This document shows, one piece after another, positions 10,811 through 18,236 of a DNA stretch of 23,919 nt. Each line of letters opens with the position of its first letter. Position 1 is the first letter of the stretch. This stretch comes from a virus: IMG/VR virus record IMGVR_UViG_3300036466_000291, positions 1 through 23,919 of that record. One strand, written 5' to 3'. The notes beneath the pieces were generated by a model that did no database searches, was not told the origin of the DNA, and saw nothing but the letters and a program-made list of their open reading frames with translations. The translations under genes and the position numbers were made by a program.

Positions 10811-13647
10811 TGACAAGACGAGAGTGGATAGAGAATTTTTACGCTGAACATTTCCCAGTTGGACGTATCAACAGTGAAGGTGAAATGGATGTAAAATGTC
10901 CTTTCCACGACGATAACAGGGAATCAATGTCCCTTAACATGAGAACGGGGCTGTGGTATTGCCACGTTTGTGATGAAGGTGGAGATGAATACGACTTCTA
11001 CATGAAGTACCACGACAAGAATTATAGGGAGACAATTGCAGCTTGCAATTCTAAATTCGGAGAAAGGCCCGAATATGACGAAGAATCTAACCCCAATAGT
11101 TCTGCCCAGAGGGAAGAGCGTAAACCAGTCCCAAAGACGTTGGTCAAACAATGGCACAGAATGTTGAAGAAAGCACCAAAAGTTTTAGACTACCTTCTTA
11201 ATAAAAGAGGGCTGACAGAAGAGACATTAGAAAAGTATGATATTGGTTGGGATGTAGAGCGTGTCACAATACCAATACCAAATGAAGAAAACGATTACAT
11301 TAATGTGAGACGTTATTCAGCCCAAGGGCGTGGTGGTAATAAGATGGTGTCCTATAAGGCAGGGTACGGACAGGCCGTGTTATATCCAGTCGAGAATCTG
11401 AGGGAAGATACAATACTTCTCTGTGAAGGTGAGATGGATTGTCTCTTAGCTAACCAGCTGGGGTTCAACGCTGTCACCACTACAGGTGGAGCAGGCACTT
11501 GGAGAGATGAGTGGGAAGATGAATTCGTGGACAAAGAGGTCTACATTTGCTATGATGTTGACCCAGCTGGAGTTAAAGGTGCACAGAAAGTGGCACGTAA
11601 GATACATGACGTGGCAAAGTCTGTTAAGGTGATGTCCCTACCCATAGTGGATATTAAGGGTGGAGATTTGACTGATTATTTCATTAACTTAGGTCACACC
11701 AAGGAAGATTTCATCAAGCTGATGAATGAAACCCTTTCATATAATAGGGAAGAAGAAATCCCTTCCCCAGACCAGCAAGAATATAAAGTACATCTGAGTC
11801 AGGCCAGTGAAGCCCAGTATCACCACAAGAATATCAGTATGGAAACAATCGTTGCAGGTAAGGATTTGGCACCATATCTTATCCCTAAGACAGTTGAATT
11901 GTTCTGTCCTGCAGATAGCAAGAAGTGTGCTAGCTGTGGACTTGGCATCCAGAATGGTGCTGCAACAGTTACATTCAAACCTGATGATAGGTCTGTGTTA
12001 CAGCTGATAGATAGCTCAGACAGTCAGAAAAAGGGCATAATTAAGAGAAAACTTGGGATACCTAAGAATTGCAGCTCTTTCGATGTGGTAGAGACTGAAG
12101 CTCAGAACGTGGAGGAAGTCACCCTGATACCAGAACTGGATTTCTCTTCAGAAGAGCATGAATATGTGGTAAGGAGAGCGTTCTATGTAGGACATGGACT
12201 TGGTTCCAACCAGAGCTATGTTATGCACGGTGTGACAGTTCCTGACCCGTGGCACCAGTACGCAACACATGTAATCAGCAACGCAGAACCCAGTCAGGAT
12301 AATATTTCAAACTTCAGCATGTCGCAGGAAAAACACGAAAGACTTAAGAAATTCCAGCCAGCTGAAGGCCAAACAGTGGAAGAAAAATTTGATGAGATTC
12401 ACGAAGATTTTGAGCATAACATTACACACATCTATGGAAGAAAGGATGTATTGACTGCAGTTGATATGGTTTTCTATTCGGCTCTTTCTTTCAACTTTCA
12501 AGACAAGTTGATTAAGCGTGGTTGGGTTGAAGCCCTAATTATTGGTGATACCAGAACAGGGAAGTCCGAGACCGTGCACCAGATGATGAACCATTACAAA
12601 CTTGGAGAGCTTGTGACAGGTGAGAACACATCCTTCGCAGGGTTGATTGGTGGTATGCAACAGACACAAAAGCGTTGGTCAATCACGTGGGGTAAAATTC
12701 CATTGAACGATAGAAGGTTAATCATTATTGATGAGGCATCAGGGTTATCAGAGAATGAAATAGGGAACATGTCAGGTGTACGCTCCAGTGGGATAGCAGA
12801 AATTACCAAGATACAAACCGAGCGAACCCACGCAAGAACCAGACTAATCTGGATATCCAATACCAGAACAGGTCAGGCCCTAAGAGAATATGGGTTCGGG
12901 GTTGAAGCTATACCACAGTTAATTGGTAAGATGGAGGATGTTGCTAGGTTTGAATTCGTGGTAAGCTGTGCCAGTGAAGAAGTGCCAATGGAAACCATTA
13001 ACCAACGTATCAGCAAACATGGGGAAGTCGAGCACCAGTACACATTCGATATCTCCAAGCAGCTGATATTATGGGCATGGTCTAGAACCCCAGACCAGAT
13101 TGTATTCCAGAGTGACACTATTGATGCTATACTGGAGAAAGCCACTGAGATGGGTGAAACCTATGTGTCACAGATACCATTGGTCGAAGGTGCTAACCAG
13201 CGTATCAAATTGGCCAGACTTGCTGTTTCAACTGCAGCTAGGATGTATAATACTCCAGATGGTGAACGCTTAATTGTTGAGCCAGAGCATGTGCAATTCG
13301 CTTATGACTATCTCAATAAAGTGTATAAGAAACCATCCCTTGGATACTGGGATTTCAGCAGGCAGATTAGAGAACAAGAAGAGGTGGCAGAACAAGCCAA
13401 ACCGAAAGTGGTAGAATATCTGAAGAAGAACCCACAGGTAGCCAACCTTTTCCTAGCACACAGTGCGATATCAGGCCGTGACTTAGAAGATTTAGCAGAC
13501 TTGGACAGGTCAACAGTTAGGAGACATCTTAAATTTCTAGCAAAGAACGGGATGATTAGAAAGTCAACCAGTGGGTATCGGAAAGCCCCAGCATTTGTGA
13601 CTATTCTCAGGGAATACAAACGTAATAAGGCCATGGAAGAAGAATAA
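10810..13647 (+). CDS. Primase-helicase: CHC2 zinc finger + TOPRIM + MCM-like AAA+ helicase + winged helix
   Basis: 945 residues. The CHC2-type zinc finger uses C30, H33, C51 and C54. The TOPRIM primase core shows CEGEMD (E206) and YDVD (D249, D251). A second cysteine cluster, CPADSKKCASC, starts at about residue 363. The AAA+ motor has Walker A GDTRTGKS (579-586) and Walker B IIIDEAS (638-644), then SNTRTG. The AAA+ core text (GENTSFAGLIGG, RRLIIIDEASGLSENE) resembles MCM rather than DnaB/T7 helicase. An MCM N-terminal-like zinc/OB segment and a C-terminal winged helix (about 870-930) support this. It makes primers and unwinds DNA. The GTG at 10810 is 7 nt after GGAAGGTGG. The domain calls are firm; MCM affinity is moderately sure. 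Confidence 0.9.
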   Translation: MTRREWIENFYAEHFPVGRINSEGEMDVKCPFHDDNRESMSLNMRTGLWYCHVCDEGGDEYDFYMKYHDKNYRETIAACNSKFGERPEYDEESNPNSSAQREERKPVPKTLVKQWHRMLKKAPKVLDYLLNKRGLTEETLEKYDIGWDVERVTIPIPNEENDYINVRRYSAQGRGGNKMVSYKAGYGQAVLYPVENLREDTILLCEGEMDCLLANQLGFNAVTTTGGAGTWRDEWEDEFVDKEVYICYDVDPAGVKGAQKVARKIHDVAKSVKVMSLPIVDIKGGDLTDYFINLGHTKEDFIKLMNETLSYNREEEIPSPDQQEYKVHLSQASEAQYHHKNISMETIVAGKDLAPYLIPKTVELFCPADSKKCASCGLGIQNGAATVTFKPDDRSVLQLIDSSDSQKKGIIKRKLGIPKNCSSFDVVETEAQNVEEVTLIPELDFSSEEHEYVVRRAFYVGHGLGSNQSYVMHGVTVPDPWHQYATHVISNAEPSQDNISNFSMSQEKHERLKKFQPAEGQTVEEKFDEIHEDFEHNITHIYGRKDVLTAVDMVFYSALSFNFQDKLIKRGWVEALIIGDTRTGKSETVHQMMNHYKLGELVTGENTSFAGLIGGMQQTQKRWSITWGKIPLNDRRLIIIDEASGLSENEIGNMSGVRSSGIAEITKIQTERTHARTRLIWISNTRTGQALREYGFGVEAIPQLIGKMEDVARFEFVVSCASEEVPMETINQRISKHGEVEHQYTFDISKQLILWAWSRTPDQIVFQSDTIDAILEKATEMGETYVSQIPLVEGANQRIKLARLAVSTAARMYNTPDGERLIVEPEHVQFAYDYLNKVYKKPSLGYWDFSRQIREQEEVAEQAKPKVVEYLKKNPQVANLFLAHSAISGRDLEDLADLDRSTVRRHLKFLAKNGMIRKSTSGYRKAPAFVTILREYKRNKAMEEE

Positions 13648-13670
13648 TTCAAATTATTTTCATGGAAAAC

Positions 13671-13699
13671 GAATTAAACGGTGGTCTCAGCTGTATAGT
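13671..13699 (+). promoter_or_regulatory. Class II promoter-like motif, copy B (GAATTA-N17-TATAGT)
   Basis: GAATTA (13671-13676), 17 nt, TATAGT (13694-13699). The upstream block AATTATTTT-NN-TGGAAAAC is shared with copy C, as is GCTGTATAGTCTTATTGA. It lies 24-52 bp after the primase-helicase stop and drives, by position, the transglycosylase-to-SDR unit. Confidence 0.7.
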
Positions 13700-13713
13700 C
13701 TTATTGAGACCAC
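13681..13713. promoter_or_regulatory. 9-bp inverted repeat bracketing the -10 of copy B
   Basis: GTGGTCTCA (13681-13689) and TGAGACCAC (13705-13713) are exact complements, and the TATAGT box sits in the 15-nt loop. Copies A and C lack this perfect palindrome. A repressor operator, or a hairpin at the 5' end of the transcript, would explain it. Confidence 0.5.
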
Positions 13714-13758
13714 TTAATAAACTTGGTCATTATCAAATAACCCAAAGGAGGAAAAGAT

Positions 13759-14493
13759 ATGTGGCTCCAAGACAGAATGAAAGAGCGTTTAAAGTTTGCA
13801 ATCAAGTGGGTAGTTATCATCATTATGATAGGTATCTTAATCGGAGGTGCTAGCAGGCTGTTCTACCAAATAGACCAACAACAAAAGCGAATTCGTGAAC
13901 TTGAAGATTTGATTATGGAACAACGAGAAAGTATATCCGATATGCAGATAAGCAAGGCTGAAACCGTCAAACTTTTGAATGAAAGGGATTGGACAAAACA
14001 CTGGACGAGAGAGCTTCACATCCAGTTGGCAGATGAAATTGAGGAAGTCCATAAAATTAGGAATGAAATATTATACTATAACCCTAATATATCAAGAGAA
14101 TTGGCTAGTTATCAAGGTTTATGGATATACACCAGAGCTAAACAAGCAGGTATTGACCCATACAAAGTTGCAGCCGTAGCTGTCTTGGAGAGTGATATCA
14201 GCCACGATATGGATGGTATCATGTACAAAAGCCACAAAGGGGCAACAGGAATGATGCAATTGACCCCACTCATTGCCAAGCATTATCAGATAAATCCAGA
14301 TATCTTCGAAGAGAACATAAAAGGTGGTGCTGAATTCTTGGCAGACTTGGAGAAAATTTACGATGACCCACGCTTACAGCTGGCTCATTACAATGCTGGG
14401 TCACAACCAAGAAAGGCTTTGAGAGAATATTCAGAAACAAAGAATTATGTCAAAGGGGTAAGTGAGGTATATGAATCTCTAACAAACAATTAA
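13759..14493 (+). CDS. Membrane-anchored lytic transglycosylase (SLT domain)
   Basis: 244 residues. A hydrophobic helix at 13-31 (IKWVVIIIMIGILIGGAS) follows a basic start, which is a signal anchor with no visible cleavage site. A coiled-coil stretch (36-105) leads to a soluble lytic transglycosylase domain. Catalytic E144 lies in AVAVLESDISH, followed by GATGMMQLTP (161-170) and AHYNAG (209-214). It cleaves the MurNAc-GlcNAc bond of peptidoglycan from outside the membrane. CCCAAAGGAGG precedes the ATG. Its place among nucleotide-metabolism genes, directly under class II motif B, is unusual for a lysis or virion enzyme. It may act early on the envelope or in late lysis. Confidence 0.88.
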   Translation: MWLQDRMKERLKFAIKWVVIIIMIGILIGGASRLFYQIDQQQKRIRELEDLIMEQRESISDMQISKAETVKLLNERDWTKHWTRELHIQLADEIEEVHKIRNEILYYNPNISRELASYQGLWIYTRAKQAGIDPYKVAAVAVLESDISHDMDGIMYKSHKGATGMMQLTPLIAKHYQINPDIFEENIKGGAEFLADLEKIYDDPRLQLAHYNAGSQPRKALREYSETKNYVKGVSEVYESLTNN

Positions 14494-14507
14494 TGGAGGT
14501 GTAGGAA

Positions 14508-14942
14508 TTGCAGAAAGGCGACAGGTTAATGTTGTCAATAGCAGAGCAATTAGGTGAAGCATGGTCAACATGCACCAGAAGGCAGATTGGTTGTCTAATA
14601 TATGATAAGGAAGGAACAATGATAGCTACAGGTGTGAACAGAACTGCATCAGGTCACGAAGAATGTAAGGAGAAAGGCTGCATCCGAGACCAGAGAGGTA
14701 TTCCAAGTGGTACACAGTTGGGGGTTTGTCGTGCAGTTCATGCAGAAATCAATGCTCTTCTCAAGGCAGGCCCACAAGCTGAAGGTGGTGTGTTATATGT
14801 GAGCACTTCACCGTGCCCTATATGTGCGAGGGCCATAGCTTCAGCAGGAATTCGCAAGGTGTTCTATCTGAGTGAATATTCCAACACAGAGGGGATTAAT
14901 ATATTAGAACATTATGGGGTAAGGACAGAAAATATCAAATAA
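14508..14942 (+). CDS. dCMP/cytidine deaminase (zinc-dependent, ComE-like)
   Basis: 144 residues. The deaminase zinc motif is HAE (H78, E80) with PCPIC (C103, C106). H50, C53, C58 and C74 around GHEECKEKGC probably form the second structural zinc site of phage dCMP deaminases. The start is TTG at 14508, 6 nt after GGAGGTG. The ATG at 14529 would remove part of the first helix. It converts dCMP to dUMP, the substrate of thymidylate synthases, and a ThyX-like gene is present at 19593. Fifteen nt separate it from the transglycosylase and 11 nt from the next gene, so it is part of the same unit. Confidence 0.9.
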   Translation: MQKGDRLMLSIAEQLGEAWSTCTRRQIGCLIYDKEGTMIATGVNRTASGHEECKEKGCIRDQRGIPSGTQLGVCRAVHAEINALLKAGPQAEGGVLYVSTSPCPICARAIASAGIRKVFYLSEYSNTEGINILEHYGVRTENIK

Positions 14943-14953
14943 GGAGGAATGAC

Positions 14954-15784
14954 ATGGCAAGGGTGGCAATAATTGGAGCAGGAATGTCAGGAATGTTAAC
15001 AGCTAAAGCGTTGGTAGATAAGGGGTTCGAGAATTTTACCATATTCGACAAAGAGATGCCAAGCAAAGAACCAAAGAAGGGGTTACATTATTTACACAAT
15101 CCATGTGGTTTGCCGTTGAAAGCAGAATTGGTTCATAACATAGTTATTGGTGCAAATGGCACAACCCCACCATATATGCAATATGCAGATAAATTGAGAA
15201 TTCCCCACAATAACAGTGTTAATGGTCTGCAATCTTACACCAGAGTGTATGATTTCAACAAAGCTTATCGGATGTTATTGGATATATTCAGAGAAAGAAT
15301 AAATGTTGAGAATATGAATAGGGATTCTGTCAAGAGATTGCTTAAATACGGGGATTACGACAGGGCCGTAAGCACGATACCAAGAGATTGCGTTGACAAC
15401 AAAGCTAAGTGTGGAGGTAAGAGGGTTATAACAATAACAGGCAGGCCAATTAACTGGGATGGAGAACTTTTCCCCCAGCTGAAGAATGTGGTTGTTTATA
15501 ACCTTGATGAGAAGGTCAGTTGGTATCGTTACAGCAGGGTTTTTGGCCATGAAGTCACAGAATATGGCAGACGACCAGAGGGGGTTGCCGATAATTGCCC
15601 GACAGTCACTAAAATTATCAATGATGAACACGGTGATATTCTCAATTGGTCAGATGGAGAGGTTCTGTTAGCAGGCAGGTGGGCCAGATGGAAACGTGGT
15701 TATCTTGCTCATCAGGCATATTATGATACACTGGAATGGTCGCATAGTTTTATAGGGGGCAACAATGCCGATTACATGGACTGA
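14954..15784 (+). CDS. FAD/NAD(P)-binding Rossmann oxidoreductase
   Basis: 276 residues. IIGAGMSGMLTAKAL near the N-terminus is the dinucleotide-binding GxGxxG motif, with an acidic end to the second strand (FTIFDKE). The C-terminal VLLAGRWARWKRGYLAHQAY resembles the closing FAD-contact segment of flavoproteins such as amine oxidases or UDP-galactopyranose mutases (GR...G). It is shorter than those enzymes (about 370-450 residues), so the substrate domain is reduced. Substrate is unknown. The gene starts after AAGGAGGAATGAC, and the next gene overlaps its end by 20 nt. Its company of nucleotide and SDR enzymes suggests modification of a small metabolite, possibly a nucleotide or sugar. Confidence 0.72.
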   Translation: MARVAIIGAGMSGMLTAKALVDKGFENFTIFDKEMPSKEPKKGLHYLHNPCGLPLKAELVHNIVIGANGTTPPYMQYADKLRIPHNNSVNGLQSYTRVYDFNKAYRMLLDIFRERINVENMNRDSVKRLLKYGDYDRAVSTIPRDCVDNKAKCGGKRVITITGRPINWDGELFPQLKNVVVYNLDEKVSWYRYSRVFGHEVTEYGRRPEGVADNCPTVTKIINDEHGDILNWSDGEVLLAGRWARWKRGYLAHQAYYDTLEWSHSFIGGNNADYMD

Positions 15785-15956
15785 GAAGAATGTCAGGATG
15801 AAATTAGAGCTGTTCCCCGAGATTGCTGGGATGACAATATTAGAATATAAAGATTTCAGGCAGGGGTGTGGCTTAGATTTGCCTAGCATCCTTACCATAA
15901 GCAAGCTGTATGGCAGTTGGAACGAATTCAAAACAAAAGTATATGGAGGGTTATAA
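15765..15956 (+). CDS. Mini-protein with a homing-endonuclease-associated repeat (HNR-like)
   Basis: 63 residues. The pattern ILEYKDFRQGCG-LPSILTISKLYGSWNEF matches the repeat '..eY..fr....LPs..ti.r.fGSWneal..aG' found beside HNH and other homing endonucleases in phages, where it acts as a small DNA-binding module. No nuclease domain is attached. It begins at 15765, inside the end of the FAD gene, with AGGGGG upstream. It stops 2 nt before the next start. It may be a remnant of a homing element or an independent regulator. Confidence 0.65.
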   Translation: MPITWTEKNVRMKLELFPEIAGMTILEYKDFRQGCGLDLPSILTISKLYGSWNEFKTKVYGGL

Positions 15957-15958
15957 TA

Positions 15959-16927
15959 ATGAAGGACATTTTTGATATGATTTGGGAAGACCAAGCGAAA
16001 TTCAACGAAAATATCTATGACAAAGATAAATTAGATAAGGAAGGGCTTAGACACTGGACGAATTATTACACTTTGGCTTTGCACAGGGAGGCAAGTGAAG
16101 CCCTAGATGAACTGGATTGGAAAGTCCACAGGGAAGAACATAAAGATGTTGTACGCTCTAATCTGTTGGAGGAATTGGTTGATGTATTCAAATACTGGAT
16201 GTGCTTAGCCCAACTGCATGGGTTCTCACTGGATGAAGTCACAGATGAATACTTTAGGAAGAGTGCCGTTGTGGAGCAAAGATACAGACAAGAGAAACAG
16301 CTGCAATTCGGCCCAGAAGATAAGATTGTTGGGGTTGACATAGATGGTGTGCTTGCCAAATATCCTGATGAATTTGTTAAATTTATCAATGATGAAATGG
16401 GCACGGAATTCAAGCGTGAACAGGTCACAAGCTATAATATCTACGAGGATTTGGGGATACCGTTGGAGCAAGGTATTAAGCTCAAAGACAAATTTCGTCA
16501 GACTGGCAGAAATCGTGACATTGGGGTTCACCATAAATCCAAGGAATTCTTGAAAGGGTTGAAAGATAAAGGGTATAAAATCGTGCTTCTTACAGCTAGA
16601 CCATACGAGAAGTACAAGCGTATCCTAGCAGACACCATGCAGTGGCTTGACAGCAACGAATTATATTATGATGCTCTAGTTTTCGCTGAGAAAAAGCATG
16701 AGAAACTGCTAGAGAAGTATGACCCAGACCAGATTGTGTTCTTTGTGGATGATGTTCTAGGTAATGCTGAAGATATCACCAGTCTTGGTGTACCGTGCTA
16801 CCTAATGGACGCTCCATACAACCAGAACAAAGAATTGAGAGACGGCATAACACGGGTGTATAATTTAGAAGATATCATGATAAAGGAGGAATTATCAGAC
16901 TATGAAAATCCTAACAACGAAAATTAG
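15959..16927 (+). CDS. Fusion of all-alpha NTP pyrophosphatase (MazG/dUTPase-like) and HAD phosphatase
   Basis: 322 residues. The N-terminal half (1-112) is all-helical with EASE (44-47) and LLEELVDVFKY (69-79), giving the ExxE/ExxD metal-binding set of MazG and dimeric dUTPases. The second half (122-322) is a HAD phosphatase. VDIDG (126-130) supplies nucleophile D127 and D129, LLTARP is motif II, and VFFVDD is motif IV. It resembles 5'-deoxynucleotidases. The two activities in series would turn a dNTP into dNMP and then nucleoside, or discard an unwanted nucleotide. The ATG at 15959 follows GGAGGG, and the upstream in-frame ATG at 15917 lies inside the previous gene. Substrate specificity is inferred. 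Confidence 0.84.
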   Translation: MKDIFDMIWEDQAKFNENIYDKDKLDKEGLRHWTNYYTLALHREASEALDELDWKVHREEHKDVVRSNLLEELVDVFKYWMCLAQLHGFSLDEVTDEYFRKSAVVEQRYRQEKQLQFGPEDKIVGVDIDGVLAKYPDEFVKFINDEMGTEFKREQVTSYNIYEDLGIPLEQGIKLKDKFRQTGRNRDIGVHHKSKEFLKGLKDKGYKIVLLTARPYEKYKRILADTMQWLDSNELYYDALVFAEKKHEKLLEKYDPDQIVFFVDDVLGNAEDITSLGVPCYLMDAPYNQNKELRDGITRVYNLEDIMIKEELSDYENPNNEN

Positions 16928-17564
16928 ACAAAACAATTTAGCAGGAGCTTTCTACAGGGTGATGTCCAGATTCCCAGAGGTACAGGTGGTGGGTATGCCA
17001 ACGGATATGGATATCAGGAGCATGGAATGTTATGAGTGGTTTGAACAACACAGTGATGCAGATGCATTCGTAAATATGGCAGGTGTCACAGATATGTGCA
17101 ACATAGACGATTGGACTTTTGAGAGGGCATCAAGTGTGGTGTCTGTTAATCTCACAGGTGCAATCAATCTAACCACAGCATTTGTCAGGGGTACTTGGGA
17201 TAATCCTAACAACAAAACCATTGTCCATGTAGGCAGTCTCTGGAGCAGAAAAGCTGCAACGGGTGGTGCTGCATATAGTGCCAGTAAGGCAGGTTTGGCC
17301 CAATATGTTATCTCAGCTGGTTATGAATTGCCCAACAGATATGCCGTAATTGGATTGCATCCTGCGAACATAGCAGACACTGGCATGTCAAGGCAGGTGC
17401 AGGATAATCTACAGAACAGACGGGGTATGTCCAAGCAACAGGTTCAGGAAATTTATCAGGATGTAATTACAGCTGAAGAGGTGGCTGAAGAAATCAGGGT
17501 TCTCTTAGATGCCCACTGGTATGATGGTGAGAATATCTATCTAGGTAAAGGGGACAAACGATAA
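16902..17564 (+). CDS. Short-chain dehydrogenase/reductase-like protein lacking the N-terminal glycine motif
   Basis: 220 residues. The SDR catalytic tetrad is complete: N83, S112 (HVGSLWS), Y125 and K129 (YSASK). NMAG (58-61) corresponds to the NNAG structural motif, and a C-terminal ENIYLG fits the family end. However, the first strand KILTTKIRQNNLAGAF lacks the TGxxxGxG turn that binds NAD(P), so cofactor binding is altered or lost. The start overlaps the fusion gene by 26 nt. AAAGGAGG lies 12 nt before the ATG, a long spacing. A second, canonical SDR is encoded at 18229. The substrate is unknown; the two could act in sequence or as a heteromer. Confidence 0.78.
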   Translation: MKILTTKIRQNNLAGAFYRVMSRFPEVQVVGMPTDMDIRSMECYEWFEQHSDADAFVNMAGVTDMCNIDDWTFERASSVVSVNLTGAINLTTAFVRGTWDNPNNKTIVHVGSLWSRKAATGGAAYSASKAGLAQYVISAGYELPNRYAVIGLHPANIADTGMSRQVQDNLQNRRGMSKQQVQEIYQDVITAEEVAEEIRVLLDAHWYDGENIYLGKGDKR

Positions 17565-17794
17565 TGGATATGGTGAAGGTTTGGTTCCAGTTGAGAGGTT
17601 ATATAGCCAATGAGAAAACGAGCTATGGCAGGAATCAGTTGTTGGAGGTGATGAATGAATTTGAGAGGCAAGCAATCGAGGAAAAAGAGAAGACAGTTCA
17701 TTTGATAGGAGAGGGTGTAATTGACAAGGAGAATTTCATCAAGGACACACTTTGTATGTATAAGAAAGGAGGTGGAGAAGTAAATGAGGGATGA
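17564..17794 (+). CDS. Hypothetical protein (76 aa)
   Basis: A small, charged helical protein with no motif I recognise. The segment LLEVMNEFERQAIEEKEKT is an amphipathic helix, and the C-terminus (YKKGGGEVNEG) reads as a flexible tail. It starts one base inside the SDR stop (TAATG) and ends 11 nt inside the next gene, so it is translationally coupled to both. Its last codons carry the ribosome-binding site AAAGGAGGTGG of the Nmad1-like gene. Confidence 0.6.
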   Translation: MDMVKVWFQLRGYIANEKTSYGRNQLLEVMNEFERQAIEEKEKTVHLIGEGVIDKENFIKDTLCMYKKGGGEVNEG

Positions 17795-18236
17795 CGGGCA
17801 GTTGGAATTGTTTGACATGCCAGAGGTTGAAAACCAAGAAGAAAAAGACTTGTTAGAGAGAAACTATTACACAGCAGAATTCCGTAAAATATTAGAAGAG
17901 GTATTCCAAAAGGCCAGAGGGCCGAAGACCGCAGATTACAAAGAAACTTGGAAACGTGTAGGGTTGAAGGGTAATTATATAAAACTAATGATAAAAGATG
18001 GACGTCTACGTAATCTCATCTGGGAGGGAAAAGAACCAGAAGTTGGGAATGAAAGTTTGAGAGATACCCTGATAGATTTGACAGCGTATGGGGTTTATAG
18101 TTTGATTTGCTTAGATGAAGGCAATATAGAAGGACAAGAAGAAGTGAAAGAAGACCATATGGCTTTATTGGACAAAGTTGTAAAACAATTTAATGAGAAA
18201 TATAATCTAAATTTGGAGGTTGTTAATAATGAATAA
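17784..18236 (+). CDS. Nmad1/DUF1599-like protein (nucleotide modification associated domain)
   Basis: 150 residues. The pattern ADYKETW (50-56), GNYIKLMIKDGRLRNL (63-78), NE (89-90) and DTLIDLTAYGVYSL (94-107) matches what I recall of DUF1599, also called Nmad1. In that family 'K..DYG.sW', 'K..Rl' and 'E...Dt..DlanY' are conserved. It is a helical domain that recurs in phages near thymidylate synthase and nucleotide-modifying genes; its reaction is not established. The N-terminal 40 residues are acidic. A strong AAAGGAGGTGG precedes the ATG, and its end overlaps the second SDR by 8 nt. Family assignment rests on motif memory and should be checked with a profile search. Confidence 0.7.
   Translation: MRDDGQLELFDMPEVENQEEKDLLERNYYTAEFRKILEEVFQKARGPKTADYKETWKRVGLKGNYIKLMIKDGRLRNLIWEGKEPEVGNESLRDTLIDLTAYGVYSLICLDEGNIEGQEEVKEDHMALLDKVVKQFNEKYNLNLEVVNNE

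Noticed and set aside
13662-13853. 63-codon plus-strand frame across the 13648-13758 gap
   Set aside because: It runs through the class II promoter-like site and palindrome, lacks a ribosome-binding site and overlaps the transglycosylase start.
14954-15784. Naming the FAD protein UDP-galactopyranose mutase
   Set aside because: Only the N-terminal dinucleotide motif and a short C-terminal GR...G segment resemble it; the protein is about 100 residues too short and lacks other mutase motifs I could recognise.
15959-16927. Reading the fusion as a plain dUTPase
   Set aside because: The helical ExxE/ExxD set fits the MazG/dUTPase superfamily, but the nucleotide specificity cannot be read from the sequence, so only the superfamily is claimed.
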